Source: Paraburkholderia ultramafica (GTDB lineage Bacteria > Pseudomonadota > Gammaproteobacteria > Burkholderiales > Burkholderiaceae). Taken from it: a stretch of DNA of 64,000 bases. Below are positions 47,808 through 56,927 of the stretch, in pieces; position 1 is the first letter of the stretch; every line of letters starts with the position of its first letter. The stretch covers positions 152,414 through 216,413 of the forward strand of contig NZ_CADIKK010000010.1 of NCBI RefSeq assembly GCF_902859915.1. The letters run 5' to 3'. The notes below the pieces were generated by a model that was not told the origin of the DNA, did not search any database, and worked only from the letters and a program-made list of their open reading frames with translations. A program made the translations under genes and the position numbers.

Positions 47808-48150
47808 GACGGGTTCCTGAAAAGAAGCGAAGGACGGCGCGCGTCGTGCCGATGCATCCGGTGGCGCTCGAGGGCGCGCGAGGACGCGTGACGCGGGCTT
47901 CGTGAGTCAGGAGTGTGGAGGAGCGGCGCTTACGGGCTGCGGTCGGCTAGATTACGGTTCGGTTATCTGGCGGTTTCATGGCAGCAGCGCTGCGGGAGAA
48001 GAGGGGCCATGCGTGGCGACGCCTGGGAAATCAGTTGATGCCTGGATAACCAAACGGTAATCCGCGGGTCAGTGCTCCGACAGCTCGAATGACAAGAATG
48101 GGAAGCGTGGTTCAGGCCACTCACTTCTTGCTGATACCCGGAGAGACATC
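47808..48150. other. Divergent promoter region of RND operon and DUF4148 gene
   Basis: 343 bases, with the RND permease leading left and the DUF4148 gene leading right. CGGAGAGACATC just before 48151 contains the latter's ribosome-binding site. No regulator binding site could be assigned. Confidence 0.45.
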
Positions 48151-48438
48151 ATGAAACTGCTTGCCGCTATTGCCGTTGCCGCCCTCAGCCTGCCGTTCGG
48201 CGCGAATGCCTTTGCTCAGACCACGTCGTCAGGATTGACGCGGGCCGATGTGATGGCACAGTTGCAGCAGGCCCAGGCCGAAGGGCTGGTGCCCACGCGG
48301 AACGACGACTATCCGCCGTCGGCGGCCACGATTGCCCGAAACCGTGAGATCTACGCGATCCAGCACGGTACGGATCGCTCCGGCGCGATGAGTGCGGCGG
48401 CGACGCCCGCCGCGCAAGCGGAGTCGGCTTCGAATTGA
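48151..48438 (+). CDS. DUF4148 secreted protein
   Basis: 95 residues. A signal peptide of about 22 residues (AIAVAALSLPFGANAFA) is followed by the DUF4148 core (LTRADVMAQLQQAQAEGLVP) and a disordered Ala/Ser tail. The family is highly expanded in Burkholderiaceae, and members are exported and of unknown function. GGAGAG precedes the start. Monocistronic. Confidence 0.85.
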   Translation: MKLLAAIAVAALSLPFGANAFAQTTSSGLTRADVMAQLQQAQAEGLVPTRNDDYPPSAATIARNREIYAIQHGTDRSGAMSAAATPAAQAESASN

Positions 48439-48528
48439 GTTCAGGCCGGATCGCTGGAGAGGCCGGCGGCCCGATCCAACGCCGCAGCGAACAGGCTGGT
48501 GCCCGCCGGCGACAGATTGAAGGGAGAC

Positions 48529-48720
48529 CTAATTTATATAGCTAGGAGCGCGCCGGCTTGCGAGCGCGGCACGCTCTCGATCCGCGGCGTCGGGTTTCGC
48601 GGAGCGCTCACGAAGATGGCCGATCGCGCGAGCCGCGCAGGTGAACACGGGCCATTCCAATTGATGGATCAGCCACAGCGTATCGACGACCGGCGTGCCG
48701 CGTTCCACCGCGTGCGCGTT
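48529..48720 (-). pseudogene. C-terminal coding remnant of an unidentified gene
   Basis: One frame reads protein-like sequence: VERGTPVVDTLWLIHQLEWP, then FTCAARAIGHLRERSAKPDA, and ends RRAPSYIN with a TAG at 48529-48531. It joins the truncated IclR gene in a different frame near 48720-48745. I do not recognise the family. Confidence 0.35.
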
Positions 48721-49117
48721 CTATATCAAGTGTTAACGCCCGGAAGTCCATGCGCACCGCGTGCGGACTTTCGAGCTTTTCGATGTACACCATCTCGCCC
48801 TGGCTCGGCACGGCCAGGTGGATCGTCTCCGACGTGGTGTTGCGCAATTCCATCAGCGCATCGACCGCCGCGAGGCGTAAGTCTGAACGCTCCCAACTGC
48901 GGCTCGCCAGATTGACGAGGCGCGGGCCGAGACCGAACGTGTTGCCCGTCCCCGTACCGACGATCAGCCCTTCGGCCTGCAACGCGGCAACGATGCGGTG
49001 GACAGTGGGGCGCGGATAGCCGCTCGCCGCGCTCAGCTTCGCGACGTTGGGCGGCGTCTCCGCATCGGCGACCAGTTGCAGTACGGCTGCCCGCACGACC
49101 TCGTGATCGCTCATCAT
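48608..49117 (-). pseudogene. IclR-family regulator, 3' half lost
   Basis: The N-terminal winged helix is intact (VVRAAVLQLVADAETPPNVA, AASGYPRPTVHRIVAALQAE), and the effector domain begins (TIHLAVPSQGEMVYIEKLES) but stops after PHAVRM near 48745. The normal 250-260-residue length is not reached, and the remaining frame (to 48608) is foreign sequence. GGAGG eight bases before the first ATG is intact, so a DNA-binding stub could be made. It diverges from the DegP/DegQ-type gene. Confidence 0.65.
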
Positions 49118-49123
49118 CTTTAA

Positions 49124-49142
49124 GCCTCCTTTAAGTGGAGGC
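49124..49142. promoter_or_regulatory. Inverted repeat in the IclR-stub/protease promoter gap
   Basis: GCCTCC (49124-49129) and GGAGGC (49137-49142) form a 6-bp inverted repeat around a 7-base spacer. It includes the ribosome-binding site of the IclR stub. It could be an operator, but half of it is forced by that site. Confidence 0.3.
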
Positions 49143-49190
49143 CACTACATTACGCATCCTTCACGTAACCCACCGCTACACCTCCAAACT

Positions 49191-50615
49191 ATGACCACCA
49201 GGAAATATTGGCGCGGCAGCGCTGCCGCTTGCGTTGTGCTCGCGATCGCCGGTACCTATGCGATCAGCCATCGCAACGCCGACGCATCCGTCAGCGAGGC
49301 TCATGGCGAGGTCGCCGCCACGAACGCTCTGTCAGGTATCACCGGCACGCGCTCGTCAGCGCCGGACTTCTCCAGCATCGTTTCGCGCTATGGCGCGGCG
49401 GTCGTGCATATCGGCGCCAAACAGGCCGCTTCCCGCGACGAAAACGGTGAAGGCGGGCGTGGCGGAGAAGCGCTCGGCTCGGGTTTCATCATCAGCCAGG
49501 ACGGCTACGTGCTGACCAACAACCACGTCGTCGAAGGCGCCGACCGGGTTACCGTGAAGCTGACGGACGGTCGCGAATTCCACGCCCGGGTGGTCGGCAC
49601 GGACAAAACGTCCGACGTCGCGGTGCTGAAGATCGAAGCGTCGAATCTGCCGACCGTGAAGATCGGCGACCCCGCCAACAGCAAGGTCGGCGAGTGGGTG
49701 GTGGCGATCGGCTCGCCGTATGGCTTCGACAACACGGTGACGTCCGGGATCATCAGCGCGAAGGCGCGTCAAATGTCCGACGACAGCCCGATCCCGTTCA
49801 TTCAAACCGACGTGCCGGTCAATCCGGGCAACTCGGGCGGCCCGCTGTTCAATCTGAACGGTGAAGTCATCGGCATCAACTCGATGATCTATTCGCGCAC
49901 GGGCGGCTTCCAGGGTCTGTCGTTCGCGATTCCGATCGACGCGGCGATGCATGTGAAAGACCAGCTCGTGCAAACCGGCCATGTGAGCCGCGGCCGCATC
50001 GGCGTGGGCGTGCAGCCGGTCAGCGCGGAACAGGCGAAGTCGCTCGGTCTTGATTCGACGCGTGGCGCACTGGTCGGCTCGGTCGATCCGAGCGGCCCCG
50101 CCCAGGCGGCCGGCTTGCGTCAGGGCGATGTGATCGTCGGCGTGAACGGCGCGCGGATCGCCAACACGACGGAGCTGATGGCGCAGGTATCGCAACTCAC
50201 CCCGGGCTCCACGGCGACCGTCAACGTCTGGCGTAACGGCGGTGAACGCAAGCTGTCGGTTACGGTCGGTGCGCAGTCGCCCCAGGTTGCGTCCGCGTCG
50301 CCGCGCATGCAGCGCGAGCCGCAGCAACAGCAGCAGCCGGATCAGGCGCGTCCGCGCCTCGGCGTTGCAGTCCGGCCGCTGACGGCGGACGAGCAGCAGG
50401 AAGCCTCGTTGCCTGGCGGCGTGGTCGTGCAACAGGCCACCGGCCCGGCCGCCGCTGCGGGGATTCAGGCCGGCGACATCATCGTGGCGGTGGACGGCAA
50501 GGTGATTCGCGGTCCCCAACAGCTCAAGCAGATCATCTCGCAGGCGGACGACAGCGTTTCCGTCACCGTGGTGCGTGACGGTGAAGAAGCGTCGGTGACC
50601 GTGACGCTCGGCTGA
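49191..50615 (+). CDS. DegP/DegQ-type serine protease with two PDZ domains
   Basis: 474 residues. An N-terminal membrane anchor or signal (about 10-26) is followed by the trypsin-like domain with catalytic His112 (LTNNHVVEGA), Asp142 (KTSDVAVLKI) and Ser215 (NPGNSGGPLF), then PDZ1 (from about 272) and PDZ2 (from about 385). A Gln/Pro-rich linker (about 368-382) joins the PDZ domains. It is a periplasmic quality-control protease/chaperone of the HtrA family. The product is not tied to a named paralogue here. Confidence 0.93.
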   Translation: MTTRKYWRGSAAACVVLAIAGTYAISHRNADASVSEAHGEVAATNALSGITGTRSSAPDFSSIVSRYGAAVVHIGAKQAASRDENGEGGRGGEALGSGFIISQDGYVLTNNHVVEGADRVTVKLTDGREFHARVVGTDKTSDVAVLKIEASNLPTVKIGDPANSKVGEWVVAIGSPYGFDNTVTSGIISAKARQMSDDSPIPFIQTDVPVNPGNSGGPLFNLNGEVIGINSMIYSRTGGFQGLSFAIPIDAAMHVKDQLVQTGHVSRGRIGVGVQPVSAEQAKSLGLDSTRGALVGSVDPSGPAQAAGLRQGDVIVGVNGARIANTTELMAQVSQLTPGSTATVNVWRNGGERKLSVTVGAQSPQVASASPRMQREPQQQQQPDQARPRLGVAVRPLTADEQQEASLPGGVVVQQATGPAAAAGIQAGDIIVAVDGKVIRGPQQLKQIISQADDSVSVTVVRDGEEASVTVTLG

Positions 50616-50639
50616 CCTGCCGGCGGCACATCGACGAAC

Positions 50640-50675
50640 GGCACTGCGCGCAGGGTGGCTGCGCCAGTGCCTTTT
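50640..50675 (+). terminator. Rho-independent terminator of the protease gene
   Basis: GGCACTG-C-GCGCAG (50640-50653) pairs with CTGCGCCAGTGCC (50659-50671) as 13 base pairs with one bulged C and a 5-base loop, followed by TTTT. It sits 24 bases after the protease stop and touches the end of the converging channel gene. Confidence 0.8.
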
Positions 50676-52122
50676 AGTTGGGCTGGTGGCTCGCGTCCGT
50701 TTGCGGCGCGTCGGGTCCGCCACCCAGCGCGACGTAAAGCGACACACCGTTCTGCAGCGCGGTGGCGCGAAGCTGAATCAGCTGCTGCTCGGCGGCGAAG
50801 AGGTTGCGCCGCGCATCCACCACCTCGAGATAGATCGAAATCCCATTCTCATAGCGAAGCTCGGCCGTTTCAGCGAGCTGCCGCTGCGCCTCGACCGCCT
50901 GCTCCTGCGCGGCAATCTGTTCTTTATAGCGTTGCCGTCCGATCAACGCATCGGACACCTCACGAAAAGCCGTCTGCACGGTGCGCTGATAATCGGCGAC
51001 CAGTTCGTCGCGCCGCGCGCGCGCCTGCGCGAGTTGAGCCTGACGCTGACCCGCATCGAAAATCGGCATGGCGAGCAACGCACCCATCGACCACGCCTGG
51101 CTGCCAGGCACGAACAGGTCGTTCAATTCCGCCGACACATAACCGAAACTGCCCGTCAGCGCGATGCGCGGGAAGAAGTCCGCGCGCGCCGCGCCGATAT
51201 CCGCATCCGCCGCGCGAAGCTGCTGCTCGGCCTGCAGGATGTCAGGGCGATTGACGAGCAACGCGGACGGCAGCCCCGGATCCAGATCGCCGAACTGTTT
51301 GGCGTCGGCAATCGGCGGCGCCTGTGGCACCGCATCCTTAAGCGGACCGCCGACCAGCACCTCTAGCTGATTACGCTGCTGCGCGGTCGTCCTTTGCAGC
51401 TCCGCCAGTTGGGTCTGCGCCTGTGTCACGAGAATCGCGGCCTGTTCGTAATCGACCGTCGACGTCACGCCGGCGTCCAGCCGCAGCTGCGCGACTTCCA
51501 GTGCATAGCGGCGGCTCGCCAGGGTCCGCTCGGCAAGCTCGATGCCTTCCTCGCCCGAGAGGATCGCGTAATAGTTCGCCGCGACATTGCCGATCAGCGA
51601 CAAGCGGAATGCGTGCTGCGCCTCGACGCTGGCCAGATATCTGAGGCGCGAGGCTTCGCTCAGGTTGCGCACGCGACCCCAGAAGTCCAGTTCGAACGAC
51701 GTCACCGCCGCCTGAACGTTGTACTGATTGAATTTGATCGTCGTGTCGGTGTCGGCGAACTCCGGATCGATCGAGCCGAGCGGGGCCTTGGTGCGCGTCG
51801 CGCCAGCGTTCACGTTCACTTGCGGAAAGCGCGCCGCGTTCTGGATGCGATAGAACGCGCGCGCCTGTTCGATGCGCGCGACCGATGCCGCGAGATCGCG
51901 GTTGTGTTCGAGGGCCGTGGCGATCAGCAGCTTCAATTGCGGATCGGCGAAAAACGTTTCCCAGTCGACCTCGCCCGCGAGGCGCGTGCCTGCCTCGCTG
52001 GACGTCGCCGACGTGTCGAAGCGTTCGGCAATCGGCAACTCGGGCTGGCGATACGTCGGCGCGAAATTGCACGCGGCCAGCGCGCAACAGCAGACGAGCG
52101 GCATCAGCAGGCGCTTACGCAT
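50674..52122 (-). CDS. RND efflux outer-membrane lipoprotein (OprM-like)
   Basis: 482 residues. A clear lipobox LAAC with Cys18 follows a signal peptide (RLLMPLVCCCALAAC). The rest is the outer-membrane factor fold (AIVVTQ-like helices, RRNLFAAEQQLIQLRATALQ). It provides the channel for the pump encoded upstream. Its start overlaps the permease stop by eight bases. Last gene of an adaptor-permease-channel operon ordered as in MexAB-OprM. Confidence 0.93.
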   Translation of the reverse strand: MRKRLLMPLVCCCALAACNFAPTYRQPELPIAERFDTSATSSEAGTRLAGEVDWETFFADPQLKLLIATALEHNRDLAASVARIEQARAFYRIQNAARFPQVNVNAGATRTKAPLGSIDPEFADTDTTIKFNQYNVQAAVTSFELDFWGRVRNLSEASRLRYLASVEAQHAFRLSLIGNVAANYYAILSGEEGIELAERTLASRRYALEVAQLRLDAGVTSTVDYEQAAILVTQAQTQLAELQRTTAQQRNQLEVLVGGPLKDAVPQAPPIADAKQFGDLDPGLPSALLVNRPDILQAEQQLRAADADIGAARADFFPRIALTGSFGYVSAELNDLFVPGSQAWSMGALLAMPIFDAGQRQAQLAQARARRDELVADYQRTVQTAFREVSDALIGRQRYKEQIAAQEQAVEAQRQLAETAELRYENGISIYLEVVDARRNLFAAEQQLIQLRATALQNGVSLYVALGGGPDAPQTDASHQPN

Positions 52123-55100
52123 CTTGCTTGCCTCCGCCGGGTGCGTCGTTGCCGGGCGCCGACATCGACAGGTCGTCCAGATCGCTTTTGCGCTTCTTGC
52201 GGCTCAGCCATCGGCGCGCAGCCACATAGAACAGCGGCGTGAAAAACACCCCGAACAGCGTCGCCGTCAGCATGCTGCCCATCACGCCGGTGCCGACCGC
52301 GCGCCGGCTCGCCGCGCCGGCGCCGGTCGCGAGCACGAGCGGCATCATGCCGAGCACGAAGGTGACGCTGGTCATCAGGATCGGGCGCAAGCGTTGCTGC
52401 GCACCGTTTTTCGCGGCGGCGACGGCGTCGCTGCCTTCGGACTCTTCCTTGATCGCGAATTCGACGATCAGGATCGCGTTCTTCGCGGCGAGCCCGATGA
52501 TGGTCACGAGCCCGATGTTGAAGTAGACGTCCGCCGACAGGCCGCGCAGCATCGTCAGAACGACGGCGCCGATCACGCCGAACGGGATGATCAGCAGCAC
52601 CGCCGCCGGAATCGCCCAGCTTTCGTACAGCGCGGCCAGCAGCAGGAACACGACCACCAGCGACAGTCCGAGCAGCAGGCCGATCTGGCCGCCGGCCTGT
52701 TTCTCTTCGAAGGCCGTGCCGGTCCATTCGTACCTGAGGTTGCCGGTCAACACGCGCGCAGCGATGCGTTCCATCTCGGCAAGCGCCGCGCCGCTCGAGC
52801 GGCCCGCGGCAGCCTGACCCGACACGGTCGCCGACGGAAAGCCGTTGTAGCGTTCGAGCTGCTGCGGACCGGAAATCCAGCGAACACGGCTGAACGCCGA
52901 AAACGGCACCATCTCGTTCCTGTTGTTGCGAAGTCTCAGCGCACTCACGTCTTCCGCTCGCATCCGATGCTCGGCGTCCGCCTGCAGGAACACCCGTAGC
53001 ACATTGCCTTCAAACACGAAGTCGTTCACATAGTTCGCGCCGAACGACAGCGCCAGCGCCTGATTGACCTGGCCGATCTGCAGGCCCAGCGCACGCGCCT
53101 TCACGCGGTCGATCTCCACGTACAGTTGCGGCGCCTCGGGCATGCCTTCGGAGCGCACGCCGGCGAGCACAGGGCTCTGCGACGCCTCGATCATGATTCG
53201 CCGCGCGGCCTGTTGCAGCGCGTCGCCGCCCACGCCGCTGCGATCCTGGATCTTCATCGTGAAGCCCGTCGCGTTCCCCAACGACGGAATAGCCGGTGGA
53301 TCAAGCGCGAAGATCGTCGCTTCGGGAATCTGCCGGAACGCGCGATTGGCGCGGCGCACCAGCGTGCTCGCGGAGTTCTCGTCGCCGGGGCGCTCGCCCC
53401 ACGGTTTCAGATCGACGAAGGACAGCGCTGCCGATTGTCCCTGGCCGAAGAAGCTGAAGCCGGTGACCGACGTAACGTTTCGAACTTGCGGCTGCTGACG
53501 CAGAAATGCTTCGACCTGAGCGATCGCCCGCTGGGTGCGTTGCTCGGTGGAGCCCGGCGCACCGGTATAGGTGATGAAGAGATGCCCCTGGTCTTCGGTC
53601 GGCAGAAAGCCGCCAGGCAGGCGCACGAAAAGATAAGCGGTGATCGCGCAGGCGACCACGAACACCAGCAGCCAGCGCAATGGCGAGCGCAGCATCGCGT
53701 CGACGCCGCGAATATACCGGTCGGTGCCCGTGCCGAGTCCGCGGTTGAAGCCGTCGAACACGCGCTGCAACAGCTTGCCGGCCGCGCCTTTCGGCGCAAC
53801 TCCGGCATAGGTTTCGTTGCGCAGCAGCGCGGCGCACAACGCCGCGCCGAGCGTGAGCGCAAGCAGCGTGGAGAGCGTGATCGACACCGCCAGCGTGACC
53901 GAGAATTGCCGGTAGATGCCGCCGGTCGAGCCGGGGAAGAACGCCATCGGAATGAACACCGCGACCAGCACGAGAGTACTCGCGATCACCGCGCCGGAAA
54001 TCTGGCCTACGGCCTTCACAGTCGCGCGTGGCGCGCTGAGACCCTCTTCGCGCATGATGCGCGCGACGTTCTCGACGACGACGATCGCATCGTCGTTGAG
54101 GATACCGATCGCCACCACCATCCCGAACAGCGACAGGATGTTGATCGACAGGCCGAACAGGTACAGTCCCGCGCAGGTGCCGATCAGCGCGACTGGCACG
54201 ACCAGCGTCGGAATGAGGGTGGCCCGCCAGTTCTGCAGAAACAGGAACACCACCACGGTGACGAGCAGCAGCGCCTCGATCATCGTGCGCAACACGCCAT
54301 TGACCGACGTGGTGATGAACGGCGTGGTATCGAACGGCACAGCCCAGCTCACGCCGCGCGGGAAGGTCGGCTGTAATTCGGCCATGCGCTTGCGCACGTT
54401 GTTGGCGACCCCGAGTGCATTCGCGCCGCTCGCGAGCTGGATCGCGATGCCGGCCGATTCCTTGCCGTTGACGGTGAGGCGGTTGCCATAGCTGTCGTTG
54501 CCGAGCTCGACCCGGGCGACGTCGCCGAGCCGCACGGTCGAGCCGTCCGGATTGGCATGGACGATGATTTCGCGAAACTGCTCCGGCGTCGAGAAGCGGC
54601 TTTGCGTGACGATCTGCGCGGTGAACTCGGAGCCGCCAGCGTTGGGCTGGTCGCCGAGTCCGCCGCCGGCCGTCTGACTGTTCTGCTCCTGCACGGCCGA
54701 GAAAACCTCGCTCGCCGACAGGCCGAAGCCCGCCAGCCTGGTCGGGTCCAGCCAGATCCGCATCGCGTACGACGAGCCGAACAGCTGCACGTCGCCGACC
54801 CCTTCGATGCGGCGCAACTCGTTGACGATATTGTTGGACGCGAAGTTGCCCATCGCCGTCGCGTTGGTGGTGCCGTCGGTGGCCTGCAGCGCGAGCAGCA
54901 TCAAAAAGCCCGACGACGCCTTGGTCACGCTGATGCCGCGCTGCCGGACCTCGAGCGGCAGGCGCGGCTCGACCCGGCTCAGGCGGTCCTGCACCTGCGT
55001 GCGCGCAATGTCGAGATTGGTGCCCGGCTTGAGCACCACCGTGATCTGCGCGGTGCCGTTGGAGCGGCTGACCGACGACATGTAGAGAAAATTCTCGATG

Positions 55101-55312
55101 CCGTTCATCTCGTCTTCGATGATCGAGGTCACGGTCCGGTCGAGCGTGCGCGCGTCGGCGCCGCTGAAGATGGCTGAAATGCTCAGCGAGGGCGGCGCGA
55201 CGTCGGGATACTGTTCGACCGGCAGAAGCGCCACCGCCAACGCGCCGAACAGCACCGCAAAGAGTGCGATGACCCAGGCGAATACCGGGCGGGAGACGAA
55301 GAAACGATTCAT
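52115..55312 (-). CDS. RND multidrug efflux permease (AcrB/MexB-like)
   Basis: 1065 residues. Start MNRFFVSRPVFAWVIALFAV and pore features AQITVVLKPGTNLDIARTQV are those of AcrB/MexB. Proton-relay residues lie in GILNDDAIVVVENVARIM. Twelve helices and two periplasmic loops are expected. It exports drugs, dyes and detergents by proton antiport. It ends in a Lys/Asp-rich tail after SRKKRKSDLDDLS. Ten bases follow the adaptor stop; the channel start overlaps its end. Confidence 0.95.
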   Translation of the reverse strand: MNRFFVSRPVFAWVIALFAVLFGALAVALLPVEQYPDVAPPSLSISAIFSGADARTLDRTVTSIIEDEMNGIENFLYMSSVSRSNGTAQITVVLKPGTNLDIARTQVQDRLSRVEPRLPLEVRQRGISVTKASSGFLMLLALQATDGTTNATAMGNFASNNIVNELRRIEGVGDVQLFGSSYAMRIWLDPTRLAGFGLSASEVFSAVQEQNSQTAGGGLGDQPNAGGSEFTAQIVTQSRFSTPEQFREIIVHANPDGSTVRLGDVARVELGNDSYGNRLTVNGKESAGIAIQLASGANALGVANNVRKRMAELQPTFPRGVSWAVPFDTTPFITTSVNGVLRTMIEALLLVTVVVFLFLQNWRATLIPTLVVPVALIGTCAGLYLFGLSINILSLFGMVVAIGILNDDAIVVVENVARIMREEGLSAPRATVKAVGQISGAVIASTLVLVAVFIPMAFFPGSTGGIYRQFSVTLAVSITLSTLLALTLGAALCAALLRNETYAGVAPKGAAGKLLQRVFDGFNRGLGTGTDRYIRGVDAMLRSPLRWLLVFVVACAITAYLFVRLPGGFLPTEDQGHLFITYTGAPGSTEQRTQRAIAQVEAFLRQQPQVRNVTSVTGFSFFGQGQSAALSFVDLKPWGERPGDENSASTLVRRANRAFRQIPEATIFALDPPAIPSLGNATGFTMKIQDRSGVGGDALQQAARRIMIEASQSPVLAGVRSEGMPEAPQLYVEIDRVKARALGLQIGQVNQALALSFGANYVNDFVFEGNVLRVFLQADAEHRMRAEDVSALRLRNNRNEMVPFSAFSRVRWISGPQQLERYNGFPSATVSGQAAAGRSSGAALAEMERIAARVLTGNLRYEWTGTAFEEKQAGGQIGLLLGLSLVVVFLLLAALYESWAIPAAVLLIIPFGVIGAVVLTMLRGLSADVYFNIGLVTIIGLAAKNAILIVEFAIKEESEGSDAVAAAKNGAQQRLRPILMTSVTFVLGMMPLVLATGAGAASRRAVGTGVMGSMLTATLFGVFFTPLFYVAARRWLSRKKRKSDLDDLSMSAPGNDAPGGGKQDA

Positions 55313-55322
55313 CGGGCGCCCG

Positions 55323-56519
55323 TCAGCGCGTGGCCGAAGCGGGCGCCGCTGCCGTTGCCGCTGACGCTGCCGTTCCCGGCGCAGGCCGGGCGTCGACACG
55401 CTGGCCAGGCTGGACCTTCTGCCAGCCGTCGACGATCACGCGCTCGCCGGGCTTCAGGCCATCGCGGACGGTCCAGCGACCTTCGCCTTGCTCGCCGAGA
55501 CCAATGTTGCGGCGGACCACGGTGCCGTCGTCCGCGACGAGCGCCACGCTGGCCACGCCGTTGTCCAGTTGCACGGCCCGTTCCGGAATCCGGATGCCTT
55601 GCTGGTTGCCCGCCGTGATGATGCGGCCGCGTACGAACTGCCCGGGCAACAGCGTGCGTGACGGATTGGCGAATTGAGCGCGCACCGTTTGCGTGCCCGT
55701 GGATGGCTCGACGACCAGATCGGTGAAGTCCAGAAAGCCACGCTCGCCATAGATCTGGCCGTTGGCGAGCAGCAGTTCGACCTCGACATGCTTCATATCG
55801 ATCGCCTTACGTGTGCCTGACTGAATCTGCTGCTCGACATCGAGCAGCGCGGCATTCGATTGCGCGAACACCGCATTGATCGGCGTGAGCTGATTGACCT
55901 GCGCGAGCAGCGTTGCCGCGCCGGCGCTGACGAGCGCGCCTTCGGTGACGAGCGCGCGGCCCACGCGCCCGGCAATCGGCGTGCGGACGATGCAGCGTTC
56001 GAGCCGCAAGTTGGCGAGCGTCACGGCGGCCTGCGCATCGGCGACGCTCGCCTGGCCCTGCTGCATCGTGGCGAGTGCGTCGTCATATTCCTGTGCGCTG
56101 ACCGCGTGACGGGCGACCAATGGCTTGAAGCGCTCCACCACCGACGCCGCATTGTCACGCACGGCGGTGGCGCGCGTCAGCGCGGCCTGCGCCTGCTGCA
56201 ACTGCGCGCGATAGTCGCGCGCGTCGATCTGGAATAGCGGCGCGTTCGCCGGCAGGTCCCTGCCTTCCTGATAGAGCGTGCGTTCGACGATGCCGTCGAC
56301 CCGTGCGCGGATCTCCGCGGTGCGGACCGCCTCGATCCGGCCGGGCAATTCGACAACCTCCGGCACCAACGACGAGGAGACTGTTTCGACCAGCACGGGA
56401 ACCGGCGGCATCACCGCAGGCGCATCCTGCCTGTCGCCGCATGCGGCAAGCACCAGCGGCAGACCGGCGATCAGAATGGACACGACACGACTACGCAGGC
56501 TGGACGCGGAGCAGGGCAA
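55323..56519 (-). CDS. RND efflux periplasmic adaptor lipoprotein (MexA/AcrA-like)
   Basis: 398 residues. Lipobox LAAC with Cys27 (PLVLAACGDRQ). The order is a lipoyl part (LPGRIEAVRTAEIRARVDGI), a helical hairpin (YRAQLQQAQAALTRATAVRD), a second lipoyl part (RCIVRTPIAGRVGRALVTEG) and a barrel. The start is a TTG at 56519 supported by GAGGAG 6 bases upstream; no better start is near. It opens the three-gene efflux operon. A TetR/AcrR repressor gene, usual next to such operons, is not seen within the window. Confidence 0.93.
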   Translation of the reverse strand: MPCSASSLRSRVVSILIAGLPLVLAACGDRQDAPAVMPPVPVLVETVSSSLVPEVVELPGRIEAVRTAEIRARVDGIVERTLYQEGRDLPANAPLFQIDARDYRAQLQQAQAALTRATAVRDNAASVVERFKPLVARHAVSAQEYDDALATMQQGQASVADAQAAVTLANLRLERCIVRTPIAGRVGRALVTEGALVSAGAATLLAQVNQLTPINAVFAQSNAALLDVEQQIQSGTRKAIDMKHVEVELLLANGQIYGERGFLDFTDLVVEPSTGTQTVRAQFANPSRTLLPGQFVRGRIITAGNQQGIRIPERAVQLDNGVASVALVADDGTVVRRNIGLGEQGEGRWTVRDGLKPGERVIVDGWQKVQPGQRVDARPAPGTAASAATAAAPASATR

Positions 56520-56927
56520 GAGAAACTCCTCAGTGAAGGCACTCTTCGTTTGCGCTTCAGATCGGTTGCAGTCTTACGGTCTTGCTGTTTTATCGCGGCA
56601 GTTTTTCGCCTGTCAAATTCCCGCGCGCCACCGCGATTGAAGCCAATACGATGCGGGCTGCGGGCGAATAAAGTCTAATCCATGTGGCCACTGTGCGGCG
56701 CGTCGGAAGTGGTTGTTATCCGAAAGAACGTGGCATGTTAACCGCTCGTCAATTAAGTCTTTTCAAACCGGGTTTATGGCGAGAGCGACTTGAATCGGAC
56801 GCAATCGATATAAATGACCGTTGGATATATGACTACCCGGTAAAACCGGGGAGCCGTGCATCGACGCATCGGACTGTTCGGCTAGTCGAATGGACATGCG
56901 CCCAGATCCTCGACACCAGTTCGATGT
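56520..56927. other. Intergenic region with a low-GC segment
   Basis: 408 bases between the acylase stop and the efflux adaptor start, both on the minus strand. Bases 56690-56870 are far richer in A/T than the surroundings. A frame from 56735 (MLTARQLSLFKPGLWRERLE and on) is open but has unusual codon use and no known family. It probably holds the efflux promoter. Confidence 0.4.

Noticed and set aside
46089..47891. Plus-strand frame of 600 codons opposite the RND permease
   Set aside because: Arg/His/Asp-rich antisense frame without domains; the permease is certain.
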